A DNA stretch of 64,000 nucleotides, taken from contig CM041781.1 in the NCBI GenBank assembly GCA_023374045.1, positions 144,762,982 through 144,826,981 on the forward strand, in the 5' to 3' direction. Below the pieces are notes generated by a model that ran no database searches, had not been told where the DNA came from, and worked only from the letters and a program-made list of their open reading frames with translations. Within the stretch, counting starts at the first letter, position 1. Each line of letters opens with the position of its first letter. Made by a program: the position numbers and the translations under genes. Of this stretch, positions 1 through 12,556 are shown piece after piece. This DNA is from Limonium bicolor. Taxonomy: Eukaryota; Streptophyta; Magnoliopsida; Caryophyllales; Plumbaginaceae.

Positions 1-523
1 TTGTGTCCGGATAGGGCCCATCCGAACGTGTCATGTCCGAGTTTGTGTCCACCTAAGGACACAAATGTCCTGGCGAGAGTTTGTACGTGTCCGAGTTTGT
101 GTCCGGATTTGGCCCATCCGGACGTGAGACGTCCGAGTTCATGTCCGCATAAGGACACATATGTACTTTAGAGTTATCGGGTAGGGGCTACGCAGACACA
201 AATCCGGACAAAACCTGTCCGGGTAGGGTCTACGCGGACACAAATCTGGACACATGTATTTCGTCTCATCTTGTTCTGCAAACTTTGACAGGCACTAGAT
301 TCTTCGTTTGAGCTCCGTTTTTAGATCCGTTTGCGCCTATGCGTTCGTATCTTCGTCTACTTTTCTCCTATCTTGGTTTTCCTCATGTTTAACCAAAAAA
401 TGTAAGAAGTCCAATAAAACATAAACTAGAGAAAAACTAACCAAAGTAGAGAAATGAGCAAGAAAAGTGCTAATATAACATATGAAATACACCCATAAAT
501 CATGCTCATTTGGACACTTATCA
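1..523 (-). mobile_element. Partial Tat/Athila-like LTR, cut by the window edge
   Basis: On the minus strand the LTR begins TGATAAGTGTCC at 523 and runs off the window at position 1. It is preceded by a purine tract typical of a polypurine tract (GTGTGGGGGTG at about 524-534). Bases 3-250 hold repeated GC-rich words (GTCCGAG, TCCGGA, GTCCGCAT) that form imperfect palindromes. The block at 320-510 is clearly related to the plus-strand LTR at 36884-37017, sharing the GAGCATG and TATTTCATATG words and the TTGCTCATTTC-like stretch. The lineage call rests on layout only, because no coding region is visible. Confidence 0.6.
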
Positions 524-993
524 CACCCCCACACTTACCTTTTTGCTTGGCCTTAAGCAAAACCATGTACCCAAACAATTAGGGAATGCTCAATAATAAC
601 AAATATTATTATGAAGGGTAGGATAAGGAGGTGAACAATACGCGACTTAAACTTTTTGAGGAGTGTGAACCATCACCTACTGGTGGCATATGTGTGCTCA
701 GGGTAAAAATAAAAATTAGAGTTTCAGGGTATGATCCAGAGTGCTTCAATGGTTCTCAGTTTAGGTGACTTTGAGAACTTTTACCACGGCCAACTTCTCT
801 CAAGAATGGTCATTGAGGAGAAAACAAAAGGAAAAATAGATTTATGCATTTGTTTCACTTTTGCATAAGAGATGAGAACATAATATGTAGGCATTAAGCC
901 TTTGTATTTAAGAACACTCAACTCTCATTTGTTGGTTACCAATAGTGTCTCGCAAGTCCCGTGTTATTATTATTATTTTTTGGACAGAGAAGC
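524..993 (-). mobile_element. 3' internal non-coding end of the Tat/Athila-like element, with polypurine tract
   Basis: This stretch lies between the LTR start at 523 and the element that begins at 994. On the minus strand it ends in the tract AAGTGTGGGGGTG next to the LTR. No open reading frame of note is present. It looks like the long non-coding 3' region that Tat/Athila elements carry between pol and the 3' LTR. Confidence 0.45.
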
Positions 994-3311
994 TGTAACA
1001 CCCCTATTTAACATATTTATAGGGGAATTAATATACTAAAGGCGAAACAGGCCATCAGGTTCCAAACACCCGGTACCAAACCTCACCAAGTACAACTTAA
1101 AAAAATTACAACAGTCACAGTTTGAACCTCAAGAAACTTAATACAAATATAACCGTAGTATAATACAATAACTCTCCACACAACCTAATCCCATCCCAAT
1201 CACTCGTTCTCTTCGTGGCCACCTGTATAATAATTCGCACCTGCAAGATAAAACTAAGCAGCCCACCCAGGGAGGGGTGGGTCAGTTCCCTGAAATGTAA
1301 CTGGTACGATTCTCCAAAACAAAGCCTTTAAACATATCTCTTAAATAAGCAATAACTTGAAGTCAAACAACTTAAAACAAAACAGAGGAATAAAGCACTT
1401 AAAAATCACCAAGTCAAAGATAACAGGATAAGGTTAGAGGTAAATAACAGAAAAGTAAAGTTAGTCAATCAAAAGTCACACCATGAGTTAGTGAACATCC
1501 AAAGTTTTAGTTAGAACCAATTCCAGTTAAGAAGAGAAAGACTCAGATAGTTACAAAGGACTAGGAATGAAAAGATAGATCCAAGAACCAATAACTCGAG
1601 AGTGGAATAAAACCAATTGGGAGAGATGGCCCCCACCGCCAGATATAAATGTCCGTATGGATGAGGGATATACAGCCCCCTGCTGTCAGATTTAAATGTC
1701 CTGGTGGACGAGGGATATACAGCCCTATACTATCAAATATAAATGTCCTTGTGGACGAGGGATATACAGCCCCCTGCTGTTACCAATGAAGACGCGCTCA
1801 CGTCACAACAAAAGACTCAGCTCATGGATGAAACAATATCCAGAGTCAAAGGAAGAATTACCATGATTGTCCTTTTCCATATTTCCACTAGATCACTAAC
1901 TACCTAGAGCAATACCAAAACACTCAGTCCTACAGAGTGCAGAAGCGTAAACCCTAGGCAGTTAATGTCTAATGAAACAACCAAACAGTAGGAACCCATA
2001 ACCAAGAAAGTTTCACATTCAAGGCTCAGTTAGTCACATCAAGCTGAGTTAGCCACACAACAGTTTCCTTTTGAAATTCCTTTAAACTCAGTTAGCGTTT
2101 TTCAAAAACATCTCATAGGTTAGTCAGTAAAAGTATCGGAGTACGAGAAATCGTACCTGGTATGTGAAGAACAATAATTAACTCGAATGAGTGATCCCCC
2201 AATAGTAACCTATAATTAAGGTGTTCCAAGTGTCGATTAGTTAAGGGACTTATAAACTAATCATCCTCTATTCCTACTGATTCATAGTTCCAAGTTTACC
2301 ATTACTCTCTCACAAAGGTTTGGGCTTGATTTTACTAATTAAATCCTTTGTTAGGCCCATCTCGTTTAATTTGGAATGATTTAGGATTTATCCCTGAGAG
2401 TGGCCCAAACTCTCTTTGAATTGTTTATGTGGGCTTTGGGAATTCATAAACTTGGGCTCAGTAGGTTAACCCAAGACCGTGTTACGTTTATCTTGTGTAA
2501 TTAAACGCTTCAGTTATCAATGACTATTTTATTACACACCGATTAAAATCCTAAAGTTTAATATATATACATTCTTCTTATTATATCTCTCACAAGGAAT
2601 GTTACTTCCTTCATCTATTTTTAATGTTTTTATATGTATATATATATATATATCTTTGTGTATTAAGGTTTATCTAGACATCTTACAGAAATTTGTATTG
2701 TATTTAATCATGTTTAATAACTTTTAGGCATATCCACAACCGATATATGGTTTATAAAATAAAGTGTTTTCCTTTATTTATTTAATACATATACGTATGT
2801 ACTGTATTAGAATTTATTTAAGTCATCCCCTATGTAACTTATTCTATTTAAATTATCTTTATTACTTCAACATTTATCTATATTCCATGTATGTTTTATA
2901 AAGTATTTCTTTTACTACATCTTAGAATATTAGCTTCTATAGTATTAAGTCAATATAAGTGTTGATTTATTTAGCTCCCCGTTTTACCCTAAGTTACTAT
3001 TTTATTCCCTTTTTATATATGTGTAAATATATATGTTTTTCCTTAGTTTTAATTAAGAATGTTAACTTCCAAATTATATAATAATTAAAATGTAGATTAG
3101 TTTAGTTCCTTAATTTAACATCAGTTTCTATTTTTATTTCTCTCACATAAGTATATATATATAATCATATATATGTAAATAATTTTACTTCACTTTAAAG
3201 TTAATTCCCTAAATATTAATAAACATACTGTTACTAAATGTTAGTTAAATTTTTCATTTTTTCCCATCCCAAAAAGTTTATTAGTAAACTATAGTACTTT
3301 AATTTTTGTTA
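994..3311 (-). repeat. Decayed chromovirus-type LTR segment, incomplete
   Basis: The segment starts TGTAACACCCC, exactly like the minus-orientation ends of the other Tekay-type LTRs here. It also has a block near 1240-1290 (CCTGCAAGATAAAAC, then GGGAGGGGTGGGTCAG) placed like their conserved structured block. No matching terminus (GGGGTATTTCA) is found before CACTA1 begins at 3315, so the far end is missing or lies beyond the CACTA insertion. Bases 2500-3311 are very AT-rich, with a short TA run near 2637-2652. No gene was found in the segment. Confidence 0.45.
1640..1780. repeat. Three tandem copies of a 47-bp unit
   Basis: Units at 1640-1686, 1687-1733 and 1734-1780 share the words AAATGTCC, GAGGGATATACAGCCC and CTGCTGT, with a few substitutions. 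The array lies inside the decayed LTR-like segment. Confidence 0.85.
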
Positions 3312-3336
3312 CATCACTGCTGGAAAAAAAGAATAA

Positions 3337-3640
3337 ACAACGCCCCTTTAAAAACGGTTATATTGTAAATCGTTTTTTTTATAATAGGCGGGACCTCTTA
3401 ATAAACGCTTTGCTTAGAAAGCGTTGTTTATGTTATGGCGCCCAAAGACAAAAACAACGCTTGCTTACAAAGCGTTCTATAAGAGATACGTATAAAAAAC
3501 GCTTCTCAAAAGAAGTGTTTTTTATGTCTTTGGGCGCGATAACATAAAGAACGCTTTAGCTAAGAAGCGTTCTTTATGCTGATCGTAAGTAGCATCAAAA
3601 ACGCTTCTTAAGTGAAGCGTTCTTTATGTTACCTAAATTA
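3337..3640. repeat. CACTA1 subterminal palindromic repeats
   Basis: Repeated inverted pairs are built on AACGCTT and AAGCGTT, separated by a few bases and flanked by TTTATG or ATAAAGA words. Such subterminal repeats are the usual binding sites of TNPA-type proteins in CACTA elements. The same words occur at 37040-37160, 49900-50060 and 59115-59400 in CACTA2. Confidence 0.85.
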
Positions 3641-3649
3641 TAAACAGTT

Positions 3650-4371
3650 TTTGCCCTCCCGCACAGTCTTCCCATCAGTCTAATCGCGACTGTTCCCCTA
3701 CCCACCCACTCTCTGTAAACCTCGCTCTCACTCCATGTAAACGTTGCTCTCCCTCTGTAAAAAACCTCGCTCATTCCGCTTTATCTCCTCTCAATCGAAA
3801 CCCAGAAACATCATAATATTTGCCGCCGCGGCGCCTCTTTCTCTTCCCTCCCGATAATCGATCTTCTATCTTCCGGCATTTGGGCGATGAAGGCAGGCCA
3901 CATGCATGCGTAGATCGATATCGGCGCCTCTCGTTATCGGTAATTTTGCCCTCAATCTGCGAACAAATATATATATGCATGCCTATCCTTTTTTGTCATA
4001 GATATAATCTTTCGATTAGTAATTAATGTTTTCAAAATCGCACGAACAGGACATACATGCCCTGTCGCACGCACGGCGCCTCTGGATTACAACCCCAACT
4101 AGCGAAAGGAACAACATACATGCGCGTTAGATCTTTCGGCTCTATTCTTGGGCTGATGAGGTATTTTTGCAAACCAAACTTCTTAATAAGGAAAATACAT
4201 GCTCTGTTTGTTTGGGGTTAAGGCGTCTATTTGTTTGGGATTAAGGCGTGAAATATATTGTGTGTGTATTGTTTGGGAATAATTTTGCATGCAAACCAAA
4301 CTGCGGCGTGCATTTGTTGTTAACCTATGTGTGCTTGCAAACCAAACAAGCTTGTTAATTAATCAGGAACA
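3650..4371 (+). other. CACTA1 leader region without a convincing gene
   Basis: This stretch follows the subterminal repeats. It holds pyrimidine-rich text (3700-3800) and one GC-rich patch (3820-3900). It then carries two antisense copies of a module shared with other CACTA elements, at about 4040-4140 (CGAACAGGACATAC; AACCCCAACTAGCGAAAGG in part). Short open frames exist but show no recognisable protein. Confidence 0.5.
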
Positions 4372-4376
4372 TATAT

Positions 4377-7300
4377 TGTAACACCCCTACTACGTACTTA
4401 ACAATTAACCGAAATTGCAGCGGAAATAAACAACTAAACGGTTCGGTGCTACAACGCCGTTAACCACCCACGTGGTTAACAAGGCTGAATAAATACAAGT
4501 GTACCGGTCTGATGATCAGACTCCCGAGCGTTAGGTACTAACATCCCTATATATACATAACCAACAATACCGAGTATTAAAATATAACCGTCACTGTATC
4601 ATGTAAACTGTAATCTGACACTGCGCACAACTGCCACTGTAACAATGACGGCATTCAAAACATAACGCCACGGGAGCACAGGCGCATCCCGGGCTCAACA
4701 TCCGAAAAATAGTCCAAAAGTATCCCTACAAACTAGGATCTACAGCCACTCCGCTTCTTCAATCTTCATCCTGCAAATATAAATATGGAGCCCTCGAGGG
4801 GGTCAGCAACCCTTGGCTGGTATGGTTAACGCGCAGCCCATCGGCTACCGGGATACGCACAACTAATTGTCATGATGACATGGCATTCATTTTAGCATAC
4901 ATCATAATATTCATAGCAGGAAATACTGCATAGCACACATAAACACATAACATAACAAGTACGATTCCTTTTGGAAACCGAACCAAAACATAGTCAGTTC
5001 ACCCGAAGAGCCTAGAGATTGTTGCCAACTCATACCTAACTGGTTACATAACTCGTTACCATCCCGTTAGATGAACGGTCAACTTAACTCAAAGGTGCGT
5101 CGGATATAGTGATCCAAGCACACCGAACAAACATAGTATGACACTGTGGCCCGTCGTGAGTCAGTAAAATAGCCTTGGTTAAGCCAAAGGGTAGGTTGAA
5201 AACCAAAAGAAAAGACAACCTTAACATACAAAGAGAATCGAACCGGTTATGACATCGACCCCCATACTCACACGCGTGGCCGGAACAGACCGGACTCCTC
5301 ACTTCCCCCGTTAGCACTTGTTAGAAACCCATCATTGGAAACTTAATAAGTCAATTCACAACAAGTGTTTAGGTCTAGTGAGACACACACGTAAGGGTAA
5401 TGAGGCATAACTCACCATCACAATAACATGAACAACTGTAAACTCATTTCATGACTTAAGTCTTACAAGGTCATAAACACACATAAAAACATACAACACA
5501 CAAGCCGGTGTAAACCGGTAGGCAACAGACTGCAAGAAAACCATACCTTGGTCCCTGCTGTGATTGTTTTCCACCGTTGGAGAATCCTATACACATTTAG
5601 TAACGTCGGTTAATTAACGTACTAGACCTTTATTAATTTGTTACTTCACATTTCTAGTTTATTTTACTTCCACACTTTGTTATAACTTTTTCACCGTTTT
5701 AATTGTCATTATAACCCACCTAACATGACTTAAACAACCTTATAACATAATTACTAAATAATCACCATCATTAGACATTGGTTTCTAACCTTAAACAAAG
5801 TTTTTTGGTCAAAACAGTACCATGTCCGAACCTGTGTCCGAGTTTCCAAAGTTCGGACATAGGTCGAGAGTCAAAGGGTGAAATCAGACGAATGTCCGAA
5901 CATGTGTCCGAGCTTCCAAAGTTCGGACACAGGTCGAAGCAAAACCATAGGAAAAATTCCAAGCGTCCGAACATGTGTCCGAGCTTCCAAAGTTCGGACA
6001 CAGGTCGAAGCAAAATCAGAGAAAAGAGATGGGTGTGTCCGAACTTCTGTCCGGACTTACAAGTTCGGAAACCATTCGAGACTTGTAAGCCAGACTCGTC
6101 CTCGCACCCCGTCCGAACATCAAAGGTCTGACGGTAGTTTTGACATCACTTAAAACCCAGAAAATTTAAACGCAACAGGGCATGTCCGAGCTTCCAAATT
6201 CGGACGGAAGTTCGGACGTGCAAGAAAACTCATCTTCTATACCCTTAAACACCTACTCAATTCTTACCAAAATCCCCAACACTTATATTGTTTTCTCCTT
6301 AGGTTTCTAAGTGGTGTTTCATACCCATAATAACCATTATGCCAAAATATTTCTTCAACACTAACATCATCTCCCAAGCATCTTTTCTTACAAACCAAAC
6401 TCCTTATGTCATTCTTGAAATCCTTTTACCAGTTTATACTTTCTCCTTGTTTACCAAAGTTTGCATAAGTCTCAACACAACTCCAAAAATGACTTTGGTG
6501 TATTCCAAAACACACATTTGATTTCTAATCCTCCAAGATAATGCCTAAGTCCTTTTTGCATTCTAGAACACCTCATTACATGGTTCTATCTCTAGTAAAA
6601 TACTTATTCATTTCTAACACTTCCTAGTTCACCAAAGCTTATTTAAACACCTAGAACTTCTTATACATTACCTAATTTTTGACATGGGTTCTACTAACAT
6701 CTCGTTACACCAAAACACATAGTCTTCACCATTAAACATCCAAGGACACTTAAATCCATCAAGAGCATTCTCACACGCAAAACTTCACCCAAACTACACT
6801 ACATCATAATATAGTGCATTATTTAAATTGCTTGGCACTTAGGCCCCTAAATAACATGGCTCTTAGGCCTTTAAATTGCATAAATCTTAAACACTGAATT
6901 TCCACATTATATTTGCCTTTGACCTGCAAATACATACAACAACACATATGTCCTTTAATAGTCTCCTTGAGAGCATTTTACTAAGTCATTCACCATTGGC
7001 TCTTTAAGTAGTTTTAACAAGCAATATGAGCTCATTTTTCCTACGACATTATAAGCTTCATTAGGTTAGCATATTTACCCCTTTTCCTTCACAAGTTTTT
7101 CACTTATTTTCTCCTTGCTCTTCCTTGATTAAAACCGGCAAGACTTTGGTTTGCTTGTCAAGTTTCTAATCAATATACAAGCAAGGTAATAAGTATTCAA
7201 GCTTCATGCTTAAGCACACTTAAAAACCCTAAGTTTTACATTGTCTTAAAACATTAAGATAGTTGTTTTACCTTGGTACTGGAAGAGAGTTTGAATAAGT

Positions 7301-8371
7301 AACAAGAGGGGACTCCACCAAGCCCTTGAATGATTGGAATTAAGCTAGAACAAAGCAAGAGAAAACAGCATGAAGAGGTGATTTTCGGTCAACACTAAAA
7401 CATGAAGGAAATGTTGTTTTTCTTGGTTTTTCCTTACCTTGAAGCAAAGGTGATCAACAAGGAATAAAAATATAAGCTCAAGCTCCTTCAATGGTGGATA
7501 TCCATGGCACCGAAATGGTGGTCTTGAAGTTTTGAAAGGATGAAGTTGAAGAGCTTGGCAAGACTAAGAGAATGGTGGTCTTGGTTTTTAATTTGGTAAA
7601 TGGAGCTAGGAGATATAGACAATGGAAAATGGAGATGAGTATGGTGCTGTAGCAAAACCGTGTATGGAGGAAGAAGAGAGGTTGGAGGCGTGGGAAATGA
7701 AGAAGGAAAGAAGAGAATGAAGAAGACTTAGTTAGTTTAGATATTTAAGTAAAAGTAAATAGTGATTTACTTTATCAAATTTCTATCTTATCAAATTAAC
7801 AAGGGGGATGACTCATCCCTTGTAAAAACTGGCCCCCATAATATAATAAGGGGTATTTTAGTCTTTGTTGACCAATTAACTTACTTATATTGACTTATGT
7901 TATAAACTAGCTTAATTTAGTTACTATTCACAAAACAAGGCACATATTTGTGAAATTTTTTATTTCTCATTGATTTAGACTTCCTAATGTGATACTAAGT
8001 AGTACACATGTTAATTAAAGAGTAATGATGGACATTTAGCCATTCAAAACCCATTTACAAGACAATTTTTCAAAAATGTGCTTTAAGACTCCTTAAAGAA
8101 CATTTTGTGTTTTAACTTGTTTTCAAGCTTGGTTTTCTTTGGTAATTGGTTTAATATGTTCATTAACATATAAATAAGGTCTTGGTAAGTTTATTAGGTC
8201 TTAACCAAATTTATCCCAAGCTTAGGGCACATTTTCGCCCATATTGACTTTAAGGTATTTATTTGTGTTTACTGTGGTTTAAATTGTTCATTAATGTTTC
8301 TAAGGCACTTTTTAGCCTTATTATACCATATTTTAATGTTTAAACAACATACTTAGGTTTGGGGTATTTCA
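4377..8371 (-). mobile_element. Solo LTR-a (Tekay/Del-type Ty3/gypsy), inserted in CACTA1
   Basis: The LTR runs from TGTAACACCCC at 4377 to GGGGTATTTCA ending at 8371, read as the reverse of the TGAAATACCCC...GGGGTGTTACA form. It is flanked by a perfect 5-bp duplication TATAT (4372-4376 and 8372-8376). With no internal region, it is a solo LTR left by recombination between two LTRs. It shares the hairpin word TCCGAAC and both ends with LTR-b, so the two are one family in opposite orientation. Confidence 0.9.
5823..6220. repeat. Hairpin-word array of LTR-a (TCCGAAC / GTTCGGA)
   Basis: About four to five units of roughly 80 bp. Each has TGTCCGAACNTGTGTCCGAG close to CCAAAGTTCGGACA, so each unit can fold on itself. 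Overlapping open frames on both strands are a by-product of the palindromes. The array sits in the middle of the LTR, as in the other families. Confidence 0.85.
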
Positions 8372-8632
8372 TATATACTTTATTTTTTTGGGATTAAAGG
8401 CGTGAAATAAAGCGTACGCGCGTGTGTTTGGGAATAGTTTTGCATGCAGACCAATGGACTTGCTGGTTGTTTTACTATGTGTTGATTGTTGTTAATCAAG
8501 TGCGCATATTGTTGTACTATTTGCTGATTTTTACTTGCTGGTTGTACAATTAATGGACTTGGGAATTAATGTGTAATATAATGCCTTTCGGCATGCATAC
8601 AAATATAGTATATATGGCGAAATTAATTTGGT

Positions 8633-9239
8633 TAGATGATTATAGGGTGTATTAATTAATGCTATATATTATATTATAGTATAACCTAGGGTGCAAATAT
8701 AAGATGACTATTGGATGTATTAATTAGTTACAAAGACATAGCATTACGGCAGCTTGCCTGACGTATTCCCCTTCCCCATATTGCTTTTACCTTAACATCC
8801 ACCCAGAAGTTTATCTACGTTTCTACCAATACCAACATCAAAAACTTATAAGTTCCTTCACATTCTAGTCAGATTTGTAATCCGGTCAAGCTAGGCATTC
8901 CAATTAACCCTCTAATGTTTTGGAAATCTATATGACCACCATTGGCCATATTAGAGACCTCTAGCGCTACTTACAGCTTCTTAATTTCTTGTAGTTATTA
9001 TATTAGTATCCCTTTACATTTTTTGGCTAGCGCCTATGACCTTCGATCGGCATCAACCTATAATAAAAAAAATTGAACTCGGACGGGCCCACCAACTTTA
9101 TTTTCCTTCACGAACTTTCTTCTCTCATTTTCGATTCCTTTAGTCACCTGTGACTAGTATGTATGCTATAGAAGCTTCAGTAGACCGAGCAATCAGAACT
9201 GGACAGCACTGAAACGTCACAGAGATAATCGGATAAAAA
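8633..9239. other. Unassigned intergenic or decayed sequence
   Basis: After similarity to CACTA2 ends, this stretch shows no LTR termini, no coding frame and no clear repeat. It may be the unrecognised remainder of CACTA1 or the older DNA it inserted into. Confidence 0.4.
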
Positions 9240-9301
9240 GTCAGACGAATTTGGCCGATGTAGACGGTTGCTGCCTCTGTTGAAGATGAAAGTACCAACG
9301 A

Positions 9302-9496
9302 TCATGATGATTCTTCTACTGATACAAAAGAGACAGAAGAAGAAAAATGTGTAACAAAAGAGACAGAGGCAGATATAGATGAAAGGATGAATGAGAACTC
9401 AGAAACAGAGAGGTTGAAGAAATTGGCTAAATAGTTAAGTGAGGCTGCCACGAAGTAGAGTCCGGTGGCGATTAACGGATTACCGGCATACTTCAT
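9302..9496 (-). pseudogene. Possible short gene fragment of unknown identity
   Basis: The minus strand has an uninterrupted 64-codon frame from ATG at 9496. Its N-terminal half is hydrophobic (a stretch around residues 6-30), followed by a Ser-rich part. The plus strand of the same stretch is Glu/Lys-rich but has two stops. Composition differs from the surrounding LTR sequence, so it may be a remnant of host DNA into which the MITE inserted. I do not recognise the protein, and either strand could be the coding one. Confidence 0.2.
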
Positions 9497-12245
9497 AACC
9501 TTGAATGAAGAAAACGGTTTTCTAGAATAGTGGTATCAGGAGGATAAGAGGAAACATAGTCAATTATTGCTATCAATAAGTGACAGCTTCTATGCACAAT
9601 AAGTGTGAAATACCCCAAACCTAGGTATGTTGTTTAAACACTAAAATAAGGCATATTAAGACTAAAAAGAGACTTAGAAACATTAGTAAACAATTTAAAC
9701 CAAAGAAAACACAAATAAATACCTTAAGGTCAATAAGGGCTAAAATGTACTCTAAGCTTGGGATAAGCTAGGTTAAGACCTAATGAGCTTACCAAGGCCT
9801 CATTTATATATTAATGAACACATTAAACCAATTACCAAAGAAAACCAAGCTTGAAAACAAGTTAAAACACAAAATGTGCTTTAGGGAGTCTTAAAGCACG
9901 TTTTTGAAAAATTGTCTTGTAAATGAGTTTTGAATGGCTAAATGTCCATGATTACTCTTTAATTAATATGTGTACTACTTAGTATCACATTTGGAAGTCT
10001 ATATCAATGGGAAATCAAAAATTTCACATCTATGTGCCTTGTTTTAGTGAATAGTAACAAAATAAGCAAGTTTATAACATATGTCATTATATGAAATACC
10101 CCAAACCTTAATATGCTAATTAATTAGTAAATTATTATTTTCTATGGCTAATTAAGTCCTTAAGATCATTGGTGAAGAAATAAAAACCAAAAAGAAAAAG
10201 AAAATGCGTAAAATGCACAAAACGTGAAAACACGTATTTAATTATTTTAGGAGGTATACAACCTTCACTAGGATTATAAATACATTTTTATACCCTAATT
10301 ACACACTAAGAACATGTGGGAAAAATTCTGGAAGAAAACGGATCCAAATAACACGTTAAAACGCTAACGGAGTCCTAAAACGCGTTTTTTGAGAAAACCC
10401 GAAAACATGACTTTAAACAGTTAAACGACCCCGTAAAAATTATAGTTGATTATATAACTATAATTAAAAATTAAAGGGAGCTTAAGAACCATTAAAATTA
10501 AAGAAACGAGAAAAATCCGGAAACCGGGCCCGGATTAGTGAATAGTGTAAAAACCGGTAACTTATGGGGTGTAAACTGTAATAAGAGTAAAGTACCCTCC
10601 CTCAATTGTAAAATAAAATCTGATTCCCTTATCCTCTTGATACCCACACGTTTTTCCCCTCTCACATACATACATATACTCATTTTATGTACAAAAGTAC
10701 AAAAAGTCAAAAAGTAGCAATAGTACATATATACCTTTTTACATTTCTCTCTCCAATTCCCAGCCTTCCCTCACGTTTTTTTTCCTTCCCAGCACTCTTC
10801 TTCTTCATTATTCTTCTTTAATGGCGATTTCAAGAGGCTCCAACCAGCTCCATCTTCATCTTCCATTTTCTACCTCTAAACAAGCTCAAAACCGAAAAAT
10901 AAATATACCATCTTGCTCCTCTAGTCTTGGGCATTCTTTTCCACCCTTCAAAACCTCCAAATGGTGATTTCGGATTCCATAGCTCATTCTTGAAGGAAGA
11001 ACCTCCATTGTTGAGCCAAAACACACCTCATTGTTCTAAGGTAAGAAAGGAGCAACAAAAAAATCATATTTTCCTCCATGTCCTTGAAACCGCTTTTTAC
11101 AGATTTCTAAGCTCCATTTTACCTCCTTGTTCTAGCCTTGTTCACCTTCAAGAGGTGTTGGAGAACATAAATCTTTGATTGCCTAACCCTCATTTGGAAG
11201 TTATAAGGTAATTCATTCCATTTCTAGTGCTTAAATCATGTTCTAAGTACTAGTCTTAAATCAAGAGCCATATTAGCTTCTTAATGCTCATTAGTATTCA
11301 ATTTGATTTGGTCATTAGATTAGCAAATACCCCATTTGAAACCGGTTGTTGAACAAGGACTAAAGAGGAGGAAAATTCTTGAAAGAAAACTCAAGGTAAA
11401 TGGCTTACCTTAATCTAAAGTAATGCGTTTGGGATTATATTTGTGTTTGTGCAAAATAAATGCCTTAATTGCATTGGGTGTAGTGCAGGTGTTGCTATTA
11501 TTATGAGGAAATTCAGTGTTTATATTTAATGTTGTTTAAGGGCCTAAGAGCCAAGCTTCTAAAGTTATGTACATTGAGGTGATCGTTGTTAAATTGATGG
11601 AATTGATGTGTGGGATAGTGCCTTGAATGAGTTGATGGTTGGAGTGCTTTGGTGAGCTAAGTAATGTGTGGGAACATGTTAAAATTAAGGGGAGGTTATG
11701 GCGAAATTTTGGTAGGAAATGAGTGTTTTGTTGATGGCTTGGTGAATGAGAGGACTTAGGTGTTTGTAGTGTTGAGTAGGATGGTTTAATAGCCTTGAAA
11801 TGGTATTTGGGAAGCTAGGAAGAGAAGGATGAAAATCTGTAGCAATTTACATATGAGGAGTTTAGAAATGCTAGAAAAGAGTTAGTGTTTATAACTTGTG
11901 AAACAAGGAGTGGATGTGGGTTTTAGAAGTGCATTTATGTAGGAATGATTTGTAATGGTCATTGATGGATTTGGTGAGGTTGGTAGGAGGTAAAAAACTA
12001 GCAAGAAGGAAATAGAAATGCACAAGTGTGCAAAATGCAAGAATGTGAAAAGTGAGTTTGTTGAATTTGAGCAAGAATTAGAGTAAGGGTTTAACCAATG
12101 ATTTGAATAAGTTTAATGCATGTTTTAAGGTGTTTAAACATGTAGGAAACATGTGGAAAGATTGTGGAATAAGTGGAAAAAAATTTGGGTGAATTTGGAG
12201 TTCAAAATGTGTAGAAAAACGGTTTTTAAAATGGGGTCTGTTCTG

Positions 12246-12348
12246 AACCGCCCCTGTGGGGAGGTCCAGTGCAGAGAAGAGAAGAAAACGAAAAACCGGG
12301 TAGCTTCTGTTGTGGACCGCCCCTGGGACCGCCCCAGAGGGGCGGTCC
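12246..12348. repeat. Hairpin-word array of LTR-c (GACCGCCCC / GGGGCGGTC)
   Basis: ACCGCCCCTGTGGGGAGGTCC is followed by GACCGCCCC twice and GGGGCGGTCC, giving two foldable units. It is the shortest array of the set. It lies in the same relative part of the LTR as the others. Confidence 0.8.
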
Positions 12349-12556
12349 ATACCAGAGAAGAACAAAATTTTTGCTTAAAACCTTCTAATGATGGGGGATT
12401 GAATGGTAATGGTTTTAGATGATGTTTAGGCCTTGTTTGGTGACATGTAAAGGTCTTAGAAAGTGTAAACAAGTGTTAGCTTGATATGAGAAAGATGTGA
12501 GTTTAAGTACACAAAGTTAAACCGAAATAACGGGATAACGGGGTGAGTACGGGAGT

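Larger units (their letters stand above)
3315..8632 (+). mobile_element. CACTA1: 5' part of a CACTA element, split by a solo LTR
   Basis: The terminus CACTGCTGGAAAAAAAGAAT at 3315 matches the reverse complement of the right end of CACTA2 (59472 leftwards). The similarity continues through the subterminal repeats and the leader: the text near 8516-8600 (TACTTGCTGGTTGT, GACTTGGGAATTAATGTG) matches the reverse complement of 58140-58230. The two elements therefore belong to one family, in opposite orientation. Solo LTR-a occupies 4377-8371. Similarity to CACTA2 fades at about 8632, and no transposase or 3' terminus follows, so this is a truncated copy. The three bases before it are CAT. Confidence 0.8.

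Noticed and set aside
3337..3640. Regularly spaced short palindromes resembling a CRISPR array
   Set aside because: The units are degenerate inverted pairs next to a CACTA terminus in plant DNA; they are subterminal transposase-binding repeats.
5771..6153. Overlapping open frames on both strands rich in CPN/SFQSSD and similar
   Set aside because: They are by-products of the palindromic hairpin array in LTR-a; the same kind of frames appears in every array (12078-12472, 17340-17674, 21614-21951, 31921-32265, 62987-63330).
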